Shown piece by piece: positions 9,395 to 17,988 of a stretch of DNA of 64,000 nt (positions are counted from its first letter, which is position 1; every line of letters begins with the position of its first letter). This DNA comes from DASRDZ01 sp035569495. GTDB lineage: Bacteria; Chloroflexota; Dormibacteria; Aeolococcales; Aeolococcaceae. Both the position numbers and the translations under genes were made by a program. The notes beneath the pieces were generated by a model. It was not told the origin of the DNA. It saw only the letters and a program-made list of their open reading frames with translations, and searched no databases. The stretch covers positions 1 through 64,000 of the forward strand of contig DATMMX010000042.1 in the NCBI GenBank assembly GCA_035569495.1, in the 5' to 3' direction.

Positions 9395-10606
9395 CTAGGC
9401 GCCGAGGAGGCCGAGCACCGCGACGCTGCAGACGTTGGCGCTGGGCATGCCACCCAGGTTGTGGGTGAGGCCGAGGGCGGGACCGGAGGCGAGCTGGCGG
9501 TCGCCGGCGCGGCCGTTCATCTGCAGGTAGAGCTCGTAGATCATGCGCAGGCCGGAGGCGCCGATGGGGTGGCCGAAGCACTTGAGGCCGCCGTCGATCT
9601 GGCAGGGCAGGCCGCCGTCGGCGTCGAAGAAGCCCTCCAGCACGTCGGTGACGGCGCCGCCCTCGGGCGAGATGAACAGGTCTTCCATGGTCACCAATTC
9701 GGTGATCGAGAAGCAGTCGTGCACCTCGATGAGGTCGAGCTGCGCGCGCGGGTTCTCGATGCCCGCCTCGGCGTAGGCGCGCCGCGCGGCGTGGCGGGCG
9801 GTGGCGAAGTGGGCGCCGTCCCAGGACGAGTGCTGCGCCTCGGTGCCGTTGGAGACGGCGAGCTGCAGCGCCTTGACGGTGACCATGCTCGCGTCGCCGC
9901 GGCCCATGGAGCGGGCGATCTCCGGCGTGGTGACGATGGCGCAGGCGGCGCCGTCGCTGACCCCGCAGCAGTCGTAGAGGCCCAGCGGCTCGGCCACCAT
10001 CGGCGCGTTGATGACAGTCTCGGCGTCAACCCGGTTGCGCAGGTGGGCCTTGGGGTTGAGGCTGCCGTTGGCGTGGCTCTTCACCGAGACGTGGGCCATG
10101 GCCCGCTTGAGGTCGCCGGCGTCCACTCCGTGCTTGGCGCGGTACGCCGAGGCGAGCTGGGCGAACGACCCCGGCGCGGAGAAGTTGGCCCAGTAGAGGT
10201 CGTTGACGCGGCCGCGGCTGCGCTGGGGCAGGCCGCCGTAGCCGGTGTCCTTGAGCTTCTCGACGCCCAGCGCCAGGGCGATGTCGCAGGCCCCCGCGGC
10301 GACGGCGTACACCGCGCCGCGGAAGGCCTCGGTGCCGCTGGCGCAGAAGTTCTCGACACGGGTGACCGGAATGTAGGGCAGGCGCAGCGCGGTGGCCAGC
10401 GGCACCGCCGACTTGCCCACGCCCTGCTCCTCGATGGCGGTGGAGAACCAGGCGGCGCCGATGTCACTCGTCTCGACGCCCGCGTCGGCGATCGCTTCGG
10501 TGTACGCCTCGACCATCAGGTCCTCGGCGTCGGCCTCCCAGCGCTCGCCGAACTTCGAGCAGCCCATGCCCAGGATGGCGACGCGGTCGCGGATTCCACT
10601 GGCCAT
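9395..10606 (-). CDS. Thiolase (acetyl-CoA acetyltransferase / SCP-x type)
   Basis: A 403-residue thiolase-superfamily enzyme. The nucleophile motif is NFCASGTEA with Cys88, the His motif is GLKCFGHPIGASG, and the second catalytic region is EVHDCFSITEL. The residues expected for thiolytic cleavage or condensation are therefore present. ATG at 10606 begins MASGIRDRVAILGMG, which matches the family N terminus; further upstream sequence belongs to the next gene. It is the last gene of the 14-gene operon and directly follows the HMG-CoA-synthase-like/DUF35 fusion, the arrangement known from archaeal thiolase/HMG-CoA synthase/DUF35 complexes and from PhlACB. Confidence 0.92.
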   Translation of the reverse strand: MASGIRDRVAILGMGCSKFGERWEADAEDLMVEAYTEAIADAGVETSDIGAAWFSTAIEEQGVGKSAVPLATALRLPYIPVTRVENFCASGTEAFRGAVYAVAAGACDIALALGVEKLKDTGYGGLPQRSRGRVNDLYWANFSAPGSFAQLASAYRAKHGVDAGDLKRAMAHVSVKSHANGSLNPKAHLRNRVDAETVINAPMVAEPLGLYDCCGVSDGAACAIVTTPEIARSMGRGDASMVTVKALQLAVSNGTEAQHSSWDGAHFATARHAARRAYAEAGIENPRAQLDLIEVHDCFSITELVTMEDLFISPEGGAVTDVLEGFFDADGGLPCQIDGGLKCFGHPIGASGLRMIYELYLQMNGRAGDRQLASGPALGLTHNLGGMPSANVCSVAVLGLLGA

Positions 10607-10611
10607 CGTGT

Positions 10612-12081
10612 CTACGCCTCCTGCGGCGCCGGCGCCGCCTTCCAGAAGTAGCGGGTGAAGCCTCGCACAGGATCGTGGTCCTTGGCGCGGAAGACCATGC
10701 GCATGGGCATGCCCACCTCGACGCCCTGCGGGCCAACACCGGTGAAGTCCATGGTCAGCCGTCCGCCCTCCTCGAAGTCGACCATGCCGTAGTAGGCGGG
10801 CGGGTCGGGCGTGTAGGTGAGCGAGTCGGCCGACCACGTCGCCACCCGGCCGCGCGACTCCGAGAAGCGGTGCGGCTGCTGGGTGTCGACGGCGCGGCAG
10901 TCCGGGTTGGCGCAGACGGCGCTGCGCGGGATCTGGTGGGTGCCGCACACGCTGCAGCGCCCGCCGACCAGGCCGAGGGTGAGGTCGCTGTGCCGCCATG
11001 CCGCCGACTGCGCCGTGCCCTTGTCGACCTCGGCGCGGATGCCGCGGTCGACGTGGAGCAGGCCGGACAGCGTCGCGTAGCGCGAGTAGCTGCAGTCGAG
11101 GCGGCGCTGCAGCCAGGTGCGCACCGTGGTGTGCGCTTGGCGCGCGGTGGCGATGGCGTCGGTGACCTCGAAGAGCAGCGCGTCGCCACCCTGGCCAAAA
11201 CCGGCGACGAGGATGCGCTCACCGGGTTGCGCCTGCTCCAGCGCGTCGACGAGCAGCAGCAGCGGGTGCGCCGCGCCGCTGTCGCCGCAGCCGTTGCCGA
11301 GCTGGTCGGGCAGCGCGGATTCGTCGATGCCGCAGGCCTTTGCCAGGGCACGGTCGAGACGCGGCAGCGGCGAGGGGACGCAGAAGCGGGTCACGTCCGC
11401 GGCGGTCAGTCCGCACTCCTGCAGCACGCGCGCGACCAGGGGGGGCAGGATGCGCAGCCAGCCGGCGTCACGGATCCAGCGCTCCTCCCAGCCGTAATCG
11501 AAGTCACCGTCAGCGGCGCGGTAATGGTCGACGAAGTCCGCAACCAGCGACGCCGAGCCGAGCAGCCGTGCAACGCCGGGCCCAGGTCCGACCAGCACGG
11601 ACGCGGCGGCGTGCCCGGTGTTCATCTCCGCGGTGCTCGCCCCCGCGGTGCGGCGCTTCTCCGACGCCACGCAGAGCGCCGTCTCGCCACGCGCCTGGGC
11701 CGCGTCGACGGCGGTCAGCAGCGCGCTCGTCCCGGCCCGCTGCGAACCGGTGACGTCGAGGGCGATGGCGCCGTCGCGCAATCCCAGCGCGGCGGCGACG
11801 ATGCCCGAGTTGAGCCGGTCGGCGAAGGGCGCGGTGGTGGTGCCCAGCGAGAGCCGCGACACCCGGTCGCGGTCGACGCCCGCCAGCGCGGTGCGCGACG
11901 CCTCGACGGCCATGGTCACCGAGTCCTCGTCCCAGCCGCACGCGCTCCGCTCACCGCGTGCCAGAGAACGAAGCGCGGGATTCACCCACGCGTGCGCCGC
12001 GGCGATGTCCTCGCGGCGCACCCGCAGCGGCGGCACGTAGGCGCCGAACGCGACGATGCCGACCTCGACGCCAGGACTCAT
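10612..12081 (-). CDS. HMG-CoA-synthase-like protein fused to a C-terminal DUF35 (Zn-ribbon/OB-fold) domain
   Basis: A 489-residue fusion. Residues 1 to about 340 have the KAS III/HMG-CoA synthase fold, with GNGCGDSGAAHPLLLLVDAL and ILVAGFGQGGDAL near the end of the domain. The C-terminal part is DUF35: a Cys-rich rubredoxin-like ribbon CSVCGTHQIPRSAVCANPDC and an OB-fold. The position of the catalytic Cys reads TGSQRAGT, so Cys is replaced by Gln114, and the usual HQPN motif after it is also absent. It may decarboxylate (as KSQ domains do), act as a scaffold, or bind an acyl-CoA. ATG 12081 is in an ATGA overlap with the MaoC gene. Confidence 0.88.
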   Translation of the reverse strand: MSPGVEVGIVAFGAYVPPLRVRREDIAAAHAWVNPALRSLARGERSACGWDEDSVTMAVEASRTALAGVDRDRVSRLSLGTTTAPFADRLNSGIVAAALGLRDGAIALDVTGSQRAGTSALLTAVDAAQARGETALCVASEKRRTAGASTAEMNTGHAAASVLVGPGPGVARLLGSASLVADFVDHYRAADGDFDYGWEERWIRDAGWLRILPPLVARVLQECGLTAADVTRFCVPSPLPRLDRALAKACGIDESALPDQLGNGCGDSGAAHPLLLLVDALEQAQPGERILVAGFGQGGDALLFEVTDAIATARQAHTTVRTWLQRRLDCSYSRYATLSGLLHVDRGIRAEVDKGTAQSAAWRHSDLTLGLVGGRCSVCGTHQIPRSAVCANPDCRAVDTQQPHRFSESRGRVATWSADSLTYTPDPPAYYGMVDFEEGGRLTMDFTGVGPQGVEVGMPMRMVFRAKDHDPVRGFTRYFWKAAPAPQEA

Positions 12082-12941
12082 CGCGACCGCGCGCTCCACG
12101 CCGCGCGCCGGAAGCGCATCCGCGCGCCGTTCAGCGCCGGACCGCGCTCGGTCTGCGCGTCGAGCACGGCCTCGTCGTCGGCCGTGCGCCACACGCGAAC
12201 ATTGAGCGTGTCGCCCGGATACACCAGGCCGGCGAAGCGAGCCTCGTACGCTTCGAGGCGCTCGGGCACACCGTCGCACACCGCCGCCACCACGGCGCGC
12301 GCCACCACGCCGTAGGTGCACAGCCCGTGCAGGAAGGGCCGTTCGTAGCCGAACGAACGGGCCATCTCGGGATCGATGTGCATGGGGTTGAGGTCGCCCG
12401 ACAGGCGGTACAGCGCGGCCTGGTCGGGGTGAGTCGCCACCGCCAGGGTGACGTCGGGCGCGCGCTCCGGCGGCGCGTTGCGCGCACCGGAGGGCCCGCG
12501 GTCGCCGCCGAACCCGCCCGCGCCGCGCACGAAGGACGCGCTGGTGGTGGTGAACAGCGGCCCGTCCGCGTCGCTGCTGACGCTCTCCCAGACGATCACT
12601 GCGGCGCCGCCCTTGTCCCACACCGCGACGCAGCGCCGCGTCGACTCCACCGCGGCCTCGGCGGGGATGGGGCGGTGCAGCATGATCGACTGCTCGCCGT
12701 GGAGCAGGTTGCCCAATTCGAAGTCGACGGCCTCGAGGAAGCCGGGCAGGAAGTGGCTCGACGGGATCACCGCGTAGGTCGGCAGCACGCGCGGGCCGCG
12801 GGCTTCGTAGACCAGGTCGAGGTCGGCGGCGGTGGCGCCGACGCCGAGCGCGTAGAGGATGACGTCGCGCCTGGTCCAGCGGTGCAGCATGGGCGGCAGC
12901 TCCAGGCCGACCAGGGACGCGTCGATGCGCCTGCGCGTCAT
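12078..12941 (-). CDS. MaoC-family dehydratase (enoyl-CoA hydratase 2 type)
   Basis: A 287-residue double hot-dog protein. The C-terminal half has the hydratase 2 motif LYRLSGDLNPMHIDPEMA with catalytic Asp183 and His188; the N-terminal half is a degenerate hot-dog domain. The family (peroxisomal MFE-2 hydratase, ChsH, PhaJ-like) hydrates trans-2-enoyl-CoA to the (R)-3-hydroxyacyl-CoA. Overlaps on both sides with the CoA-transferase and the HMG-CoA-synthase-like gene tie it to the operon. It is the best candidate for the hydration step because several crotonases here lack catalytic glutamates. Confidence 0.9.
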   Translation of the reverse strand: MTRRRIDASLVGLELPPMLHRWTRRDVILYALGVGATAADLDLVYEARGPRVLPTYAVIPSSHFLPGFLEAVDFELGNLLHGEQSIMLHRPIPAEAAVESTRRCVAVWDKGGAAVIVWESVSSDADGPLFTTTSASFVRGAGGFGGDRGPSGARNAPPERAPDVTLAVATHPDQAALYRLSGDLNPMHIDPEMARSFGYERPFLHGLCTYGVVARAVVAAVCDGVPERLEAYEARFAGLVYPGDTLNVRVWRTADDEAVLDAQTERGPALNGARMRFRRAAWSARSR

Positions 12942-14146
12942 TGCCGCACCGCCGAGCAGCGCACCACACCCGTGTCTGCCAGCGAGTCGATCTCATCGGG
13001 CGAGTAGCCCAATTCGCCGAGCACCTCCGAGGTGTGCTCGCCGACGCCCGGCGGCGCGACGCGATACTCCGCGTGCCACGACGCGAACTGCGCCGGTGCG
13101 CGCACGGTGCGGATCGGCGCCGCCTCGCCCACGCTGATCAGCGTCTCCATGGCGCGCACCTGGGCGTCGGCCTCGATGTCGGCGTACGACTTGACCATGC
13201 CCACCGCCAGGCCCGCCCCCTGCAGCCTGGCCATCCAGCCGCGCGAAGTGTCGGTGCGCAGCGTCGCTTCCAGTTCCTGCACCAGCGCGTCGCGGTTGCG
13301 CACCCGGTCGACCTTGGTGGCGAAGCGCGGGTCGTCGGGAAGCTCGGCGCGGCCGATGGTCGCGCACAGGGTGCGCCAGTGGTCATCGAGATATGCAGAG
13401 ATCACCAGGTGTCCGTCCGCAGTGGTGAACAGGTCGGCGGGTGCGGTCATCGGCGCGGCGTTGCCACAGCGCGGAGGAAGACTGCCCGTGGCAAGGTACT
13501 CGGTCATCGGCGCCGCCTGCAGGTGCAGCGCCACGTCGAGCAGCGAGACGCGGACGTGGTCGCCCTCGCCGGTGCGGCCGCGGTTGATCAATGCGGCGAG
13601 GATGCCCTGGGCGAGCACGTGTCCGGCGGCGACGTCCACCACCGTGAACCCCACCTTGGTGGGCGGCCCGTCGGGCTGCCCGGTGACCGCCATGATGCCG
13701 CTCTCCGCCTGGATCACCAGGTCGACGCCGCGGCGCCCGCGTTCCGGTCCGGTCTGGCCGAAACCGCTGAGCGACGCGTACACCAGGCGCGGGTGGACGC
13801 GGCGCAGCGTGTCGACGCCGAGGCCGAGGCGGTCCATCACGCCGGGACGGAAGCTCTCGATGAGCACGTCGCTGCGCTCCAGCAGGCGGCTGGCCACCTC
13901 CAGGCCGCCGACGGTGCGCAGGTCGAGGGCCAGCGAGCGCTTGCCGCGGTTGAAGGCGAGGAAGGTCGGGCTGGTGCCGCTGCCGGTGAAGGCGGCGGTC
14001 TGCAATTCGCGCGCCGGGTCGCCGCCGAAGCCTTCGACCTTGACCACCTCGGCGCCGAGGTCGGCGAGCACCATGCCCGCGCAGGGCGCGGCGAGCAGGT
14101 TGCCGAATTCGAGGACGCGCAGTCCCTGCAGGGGCGCCGCGTTCAT
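12938..14146 (-). CDS. CaiB/BaiF (class III) CoA-transferase
   Basis: A 402-residue formyl-CoA transferase family protein. The N terminus LQGLRVLEFGNLLAAPCAGM and the segment LGAEVVKVE are typical. The catalytic Asp lies in RRGVDLVIQAESG (about residue 145). These enzymes move CoA from one acyl group to an acid and could activate the substrate in parallel with the ligase at 18998. ATG at 14146 overlaps the stop of the upstream acyl-CoA dehydrogenase (ATGA). Confidence 0.92.
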   Translation of the reverse strand: MNAAPLQGLRVLEFGNLLAAPCAGMVLADLGAEVVKVEGFGGDPARELQTAAFTGSGTSPTFLAFNRGKRSLALDLRTVGGLEVASRLLERSDVLIESFRPGVMDRLGLGVDTLRRVHPRLVYASLSGFGQTGPERGRRGVDLVIQAESGIMAVTGQPDGPPTKVGFTVVDVAAGHVLAQGILAALINRGRTGEGDHVRVSLLDVALHLQAAPMTEYLATGSLPPRCGNAAPMTAPADLFTTADGHLVISAYLDDHWRTLCATIGRAELPDDPRFATKVDRVRNRDALVQELEATLRTDTSRGWMARLQGAGLAVGMVKSYADIEADAQVRAMETLISVGEAAPIRTVRAPAQFASWHAEYRVAPPGVGEHTSEVLGELGYSPDEIDSLADTGVVRCSAVRQ

Positions 14147-15297
14147 CGCGGGCGCAGGCCGAGACGGCGGGCGATGGCGTCGCGCTGGATCTGCGAGGTG
14201 CCCGCGGTGATCGTCGAGCCGCGGGCGGCGCGCAGGTGGCGCTGCATCGGCATCTCCATGGTGTAGCCGTAGCCGCCGAGGATCTGCATGCCGTTGTTGG
14301 CCACGCGCAGGAAGGCCTCGGAGCCGAACAGCTTGGCCATGCTGATCTCCAGCAAAGCGTCGCGACCCTGGTCGAGGACCCAGGCGGCGCGGTAGGTGAG
14401 CAGGCGGGCGGCGTCGACGTCGGTCTGCATGTCGGCGAGCATGTGGGCGATCACCTGGAAGTCGCCGATGCGGCGGCCGAACTGCTCGCGCTGCTTGGCG
14501 TAGGCGAGCGCTTCGTCCACCACCGTCTGCGCGTTGCCGACGTAGGCGCACGAGGTGACGATGCGTTCCAGCTGCAGGCCGCCGAGCAGGCAGGCCCAGC
14601 CGTCGCCGGGCGCGCCGACCAGCCGCTCGTCGGGCACGTAGACGTCGGTGAGCAGCAGCGAGGTGGTCGGCAGCATGTGCCGTCCCAGCGTGCGCAGCTT
14701 GCGAATCTCCAGGCCGGGGCTGGTGTTGTCGACCAGGACCAGGCCCAGCCCCGACTGCCGCGGCGCGTCGGGATCGGTGCGGCAGTAGAGCGCGATCACC
14801 GTGTCGTCCACCGCGGCGCCGCTGCAGAAGACCTTCTCGCCGTTGACCAGCCAGCCGCCCTCGACGCGGCGCGCGGTGGTGCGCATCGACCCGGCGTCGG
14901 ACCCCGAGCCCGGCTCGGTGATGGCCACCGCGAAGCGCACCCGGCCGGCGATCAGGTCGGGGATGTAGCGGGCGCGCTGCGCGTCGCTGCCGTGGCGGAG
15001 GATGGTCAGCGCGTTGAAGATGGGGATGCCGTACACGGCGGCGAGGTCGTAGCCCTTGCGGCCGATCTCCTCGGCGACCAGGGCGAAGTCGAGGATGCCG
15101 CGGCCCAGGCCGCCCTGCTCCTCGGGAAAGGGCAGGCCCATCAGGCCCATGGCGACGAACTGCTCGTACAGCGCGTACGGGTAGCGCTCCTCGTCGTCGT
15201 GGCTGCGCAGGAAGTCCTCGGTGGCGACGCGGTCGAGCATCGAGCGCACGGCGCCGAGCACGTCGCGCTGCTCCTCGGTGGGTGTGAAGTCGAACAC
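14143..15297 (-). CDS. Acyl-CoA dehydrogenase
   Basis: A 384-residue FAD enzyme of normal family length. Landmarks are ITEPGSGSDAGSMRTTA, REQFGRRIGDFQVIAHMLADMQ, and ILGGYGYTMEMPMQRHLRAARG. At the MCAD-type base position the sequence is TAGTSQIQR, with Ala where Glu376 would be; a Glu in LGGLQLERIV occupies the isovaleryl-CoA-dehydrogenase-type position and is the likely base. The start is GTG at 15297, 7 bases after the preceding stop; it gives the expected N terminus FDFTPTEEQRDVL. Confidence 0.92.
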   Translation of the reverse strand: MFDFTPTEEQRDVLGAVRSMLDRVATEDFLRSHDDEERYPYALYEQFVAMGLMGLPFPEEQGGLGRGILDFALVAEEIGRKGYDLAAVYGIPIFNALTILRHGSDAQRARYIPDLIAGRVRFAVAITEPGSGSDAGSMRTTARRVEGGWLVNGEKVFCSGAAVDDTVIALYCRTDPDAPRQSGLGLVLVDNTSPGLEIRKLRTLGRHMLPTTSLLLTDVYVPDERLVGAPGDGWACLLGGLQLERIVTSCAYVGNAQTVVDEALAYAKQREQFGRRIGDFQVIAHMLADMQTDVDAARLLTYRAAWVLDQGRDALLEISMAKLFGSEAFLRVANNGMQILGGYGYTMEMPMQRHLRAARGSTITAGTSQIQRDAIARRLGLRPR

Positions 15298-15304
15298 GGT
15301 TTGG

Positions 15305-16072
15305 TCAGTCGCTCCAGACGGGCGGGCGCTTCTCGCGGAACGCCGCGGCCGCCTCGGCGGCGTCCGGAGTTCCTGCCATGCGCAGGCTGAACTGCTGCTC
15401 CACCTCGTAGCCGGCCTCGATGCCGAGCGACTCGGCGAGGTCGAGCGACTGCTTGGCCAGGCGCAGCGCGGTGGGACTCTTGGAGGCGATGTCGCGCGCC
15501 AGCTCCTGCGCGCGCGCGTCCAGCGCATCCGCATCGTCCAGCAGCTCCGACACCATGCCCAGCCGGTGCGCCTCCTCGGCGCCGATCGGCCGGCCGGTGA
15601 AGTACATCTGGCGCACCGTGCCCACGGGCAGCACGCGCATCAGGTAGCGGCCGCCGCCGCAGCGTCCCACGTTGATCTCCGGCACGCCGAAGCGGGCGCC
15701 GCGCGTGGCCAGGCGCACGTCGCACGCCGCGACCAGCTGGCAGCCGCCGCCCAGGGCGGGGCCGTCCACCGCGCAGATCACCGGCACCGGCGAGCGCAGC
15801 ACCTGGGTGAAGAAGGCGCGGGTCAGCTTCTGGCGCTCCTCGTCCACCTCGCGCGGCATGGGCAGCTCGCGCACGTCGGCGCCGGCGCAGAAGATGCCGG
15901 GCACCGCGGAGCGCAGCACGATCGCCGAGCAGGCGCGATCCTCCTGCAGGGCGCGCAGCGACGCGGCCAGCTCGCGATACGTCTGTGTGCGCAGCGCGTT
16001 CACCGGCGGGCGCGACAGCGACAGCGTGCCGACGCGCTCCTCCAACGTGACCGAGACGTCCTCGGCGATCAC
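15305..16072 (-). CDS. Enoyl-CoA hydratase/isomerase family protein
   Basis: A 255-residue crotonase. Oxyanion-hole segments are FCAGADVREL and GPALGGGCQLVAACD. The first catalytic Glu is replaced by Gln (GGGCQL) but the second is kept in FGVPEINVG, so a hydratase or isomerase reaction remains plausible. It starts with GTG at 16072. It lies between the HbpS/GlcG-like gene and the acyl-CoA dehydrogenase and would handle the dehydrogenase product. Confidence 0.9.
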   Translation of the reverse strand: MIAEDVSVTLEERVGTLSLSRPPVNALRTQTYRELAASLRALQEDRACSAIVLRSAVPGIFCAGADVRELPMPREVDEERQKLTRAFFTQVLRSPVPVICAVDGPALGGGCQLVAACDVRLATRGARFGVPEINVGRCGGGRYLMRVLPVGTVRQMYFTGRPIGAEEAHRLGMVSELLDDADALDARAQELARDIASKSPTALRLAKQSLDLAESLGIEAGYEVEQQFSLRMAGTPDAAEAAAAFREKRPPVWSD

Positions 16073-16092
16073 CTGACAACCCCGCCCATGAC

Positions 16093-16512
16093 TCAGCCGA
16101 CCACCTCCGCGGCGGCGGCCTCGGCGACGGCGCGGTCCTGGTCGACGCTGCCGCCGCTCACGCCCAGCGCGCCGATCAGCGTGCCGCCCGCGACCAGCGG
16201 CACTCCGCCGCCCAGCGTGGTGAAGCGATCGGTGCCGAGCAGTCCGTCGCGCAGTGCGGCGTCGCCGGAGAGGATGCCGTGCCAGGCGTGCGTCGGCGTG
16301 GCGAACATCGCCGCGCTGTGCGCCTTGGTCGCGGCCAGCGCGATGGTGCCCAGCATGGCGCCATCCATGCGCAGGAATCCCACCTGCAGGCCGCTGGGGT
16401 CGACCACGCAGATCGACACCGCCATGCCCTCGGCGGCGGCCGCCCGCTGCGCCGCACCGATCAGCGCCAGCGCGCCCTCGGCGCTGATGACCGTTCTCTC
16501 AGTTGCAACCAT
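16093..16512 (-). CDS. GlcG/HbpS family protein (DUF336)
   Basis: A 139-residue protein of the small alpha/beta family that includes GlcG and the haem-binding HbpS. Typical segments are VVDPSGLQVGFLRMDGA, LAATKAHSAAMF, and the Gly-rich LGGGVPLVAGGTLIGALGVSGGS. I chose ATG at 16512, 7 bases after the preceding stop; ATG at 16530 is in frame and would add six residues with an 11-base overlap. The biochemical role is not established; in other operons such proteins accompany oxidation of organic acids. Confidence 0.85.
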   Translation of the reverse strand: MVATERTVISAEGALALIGAAQRAAAAEGMAVSICVVDPSGLQVGFLRMDGAMLGTIALAATKAHSAAMFATPTHAWHGILSGDAALRDGLLGTDRFTTLGGGVPLVAGGTLIGALGVSGGSVDQDRAVAEAAAAEVVG

Positions 16513-16519
16513 GTTCTCG

Positions 16520-16912
16520 TCAGTCCTCATGTCGGCTCGGTGCCGCGGTGGCGGGCACGAGCATCAGGCGGCGCACCAGGCCGTCGTCGAGCAGCCGCTG
16601 GCGCGCGGCCGGGGTGACCCGCTCGCGGCTCCAGCCGAAGTCGGGCAGCACGGTGATCTCCACGCTGGCCACGCCGTCGAGCGCCGCGATGCGCTCGCGC
16701 AGGTCGCGCTGGATCACGAAGGTGTACATGCACAGCGGGTCGTCGAGCAGCAGGTCGACGTGCACCGCACCGCCGTCGACGTGCACGCGCTCCACCATGC
16801 CCAGGTCGAGCAGGCTGAGGTCGGTGCCGTACAGGCGGCTGCACGGGTCGACCACATCGGCGATCGCCGCGCGCACGGAGGCCTCGCTGACCATCGTGCC
16901 CACCGGGCTCAC
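16520..16912 (-). CDS. MIP18/DUF59-type iron-sulfur assembly domain protein
   Basis: A 130-residue protein with the SufT/PaaD/MIP18 fold. The recognisable core is VDLLLDDPLCMYTFVIQRDLRERI, with Cys61 at the conserved position, followed by VASVEITVLPDFGWSRERV. Members help mature Fe-S proteins or, as PaaD, a phenylacetyl-CoA oxygenase. Here it is coupled by an ATGA overlap to an amidohydrolase gene and not to suf genes, so it may serve a dedicated partner in this pathway. Confidence 0.8.
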   Translation of the reverse strand: MSPVGTMVSEASVRAAIADVVDPCSRLYGTDLSLLDLGMVERVHVDGGAVHVDLLLDDPLCMYTFVIQRDLRERIAALDGVASVEITVLPDFGWSRERVTPAARQRLLDDGLVRRLMLVPATAAPSRHED

Positions 16913-17988
16913 ACCGCGGCCCGCATGCGCGCCCGCAGGTGCGACCAGGGCTCCACCTCGCCGAGCGCCGCGCGCCGCCGCGCCCAGTCGTCGTTGGCGG
17001 TGTGCAGCTTGAGCGCCGCGGCGTCGATGCCGTGCAGGCGCAGCAGGTTCTCGCCGAGAATCTTGCGCTTCACCGTCTCGGTCATCTCCGGGTAGCCCCA
17101 GCCCTCGACCAGCTCGCGCGGCATCTCGTAGGCGAGGATCTCGTTGACCGTCTGCATGGGATGCACGAAGGCGCAGCCGCTGGAGAAGAGGATGCGGTCC
17201 TCACCGCCGCTGGCCAGGAACTTGCCCATGAACTCGCCGAAGCGGCGCGGCGCGTTGACGACGAAGGAGCTGCTGACCTCGAGGTTGCACCACACGTTGG
17301 CGAAGCTGCCCACCAGCAGCGCCGTCTCCTCGACGAAGGCGAAGCCGGTGTGGACGATCTCGAAGTTCATCTCGGGGTAGTGCGCGCACGCCTCGGGCAG
17401 GTCGCGCATGCCGTACGGCGCGGGGTGCACGGGCCCGAAGGGGATCGCCTTGTGGGTCGCGATCACCTTGACGCCCAGCGACAGCGCCTTCTCGATGAAG
17501 GGGAAGCCCAGCTTGGGGTCGTCGAGGGCGACCTCGGTGGTGTGCCCGCCGGCGTAGGTCGCGGCGTACACCTTGATGCCGTCGACGCCGTGCTCCTTGA
17601 CCATGTGCTCCATCTCGTCCAGCGCCTTCTTGCCCTCGTAGGGATTGACGGCGCCGTAGACGAGCACGCGTCCGGGGGCCAGGTCGCGCAGCGCGTAGCC
17701 CTTGTCGGTGGCGGAATGGCCGTCCTTGTAGAAGTCGTAGATCGGCGTGCCGTGGTGTACGGCCAGGTCGATCGGCGATTCCAGGAAGAGGACCTCGGCC
17801 AGCTCGTCGGCCTGCCAGTCGCGGCCGAACTCCTCGGCGTTCAGCCGGTAGGCGTCGTCGCGGGTCACCGACGCGTGGAAACCGGGCCCGGCCTGACTGG
17901 TGATGCGAGCCTCGGGGATCGCCCAGTTCGACTCCGTCCAGTTGTAGCCGTGCACGGTCGCGTCCGCGAGAATCATGTCCCCGATCAC
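16909..17988 (-). CDS. Amidohydrolase family 2 protein, divergent subtype
   Basis: A 359-residue TIM-barrel hydrolase only distantly like the other copies in the window. Candidate metal ligands are His in ADATVHGYN, THK in VIATHKAIPFG and His in FEIVHTGF. The segment that normally carries the catalytic Asp (SNDYPH) reads FSSGCAFVHP, with Cys near the Asp position. GTG at 17988 is chosen because it makes a GTGA overlap; ATG at 17976 is the alternative. It is embedded among acyl-CoA enzymes and adjacent to the DUF59 gene. Confidence 0.85.
   Translation of the reverse strand: MIGDMILADATVHGYNWTESNWAIPEARITSQAGPGFHASVTRDDAYRLNAEEFGRDWQADELAEVLFLESPIDLAVHHGTPIYDFYKDGHSATDKGYALRDLAPGRVLVYGAVNPYEGKKALDEMEHMVKEHGVDGIKVYAATYAGGHTTEVALDDPKLGFPFIEKALSLGVKVIATHKAIPFGPVHPAPYGMRDLPEACAHYPEMNFEIVHTGFAFVEETALLVGSFANVWCNLEVSSSFVVNAPRRFGEFMGKFLASGGEDRILFSSGCAFVHPMQTVNEILAYEMPRELVEGWGYPEMTETVKRKILGENLLRLHGIDAAALKLHTANDDWARRRAALGEVEPWSHLRARMRAAV

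Noticed and set aside
9376..9398. Short inverted repeat AGCCG/CGGCT at the junction of the cupin and thiolase genes as a terminator
   Set aside because: A 5-bp stem with a 12-base loop is too weak, and both arms lie at or in coding ends.
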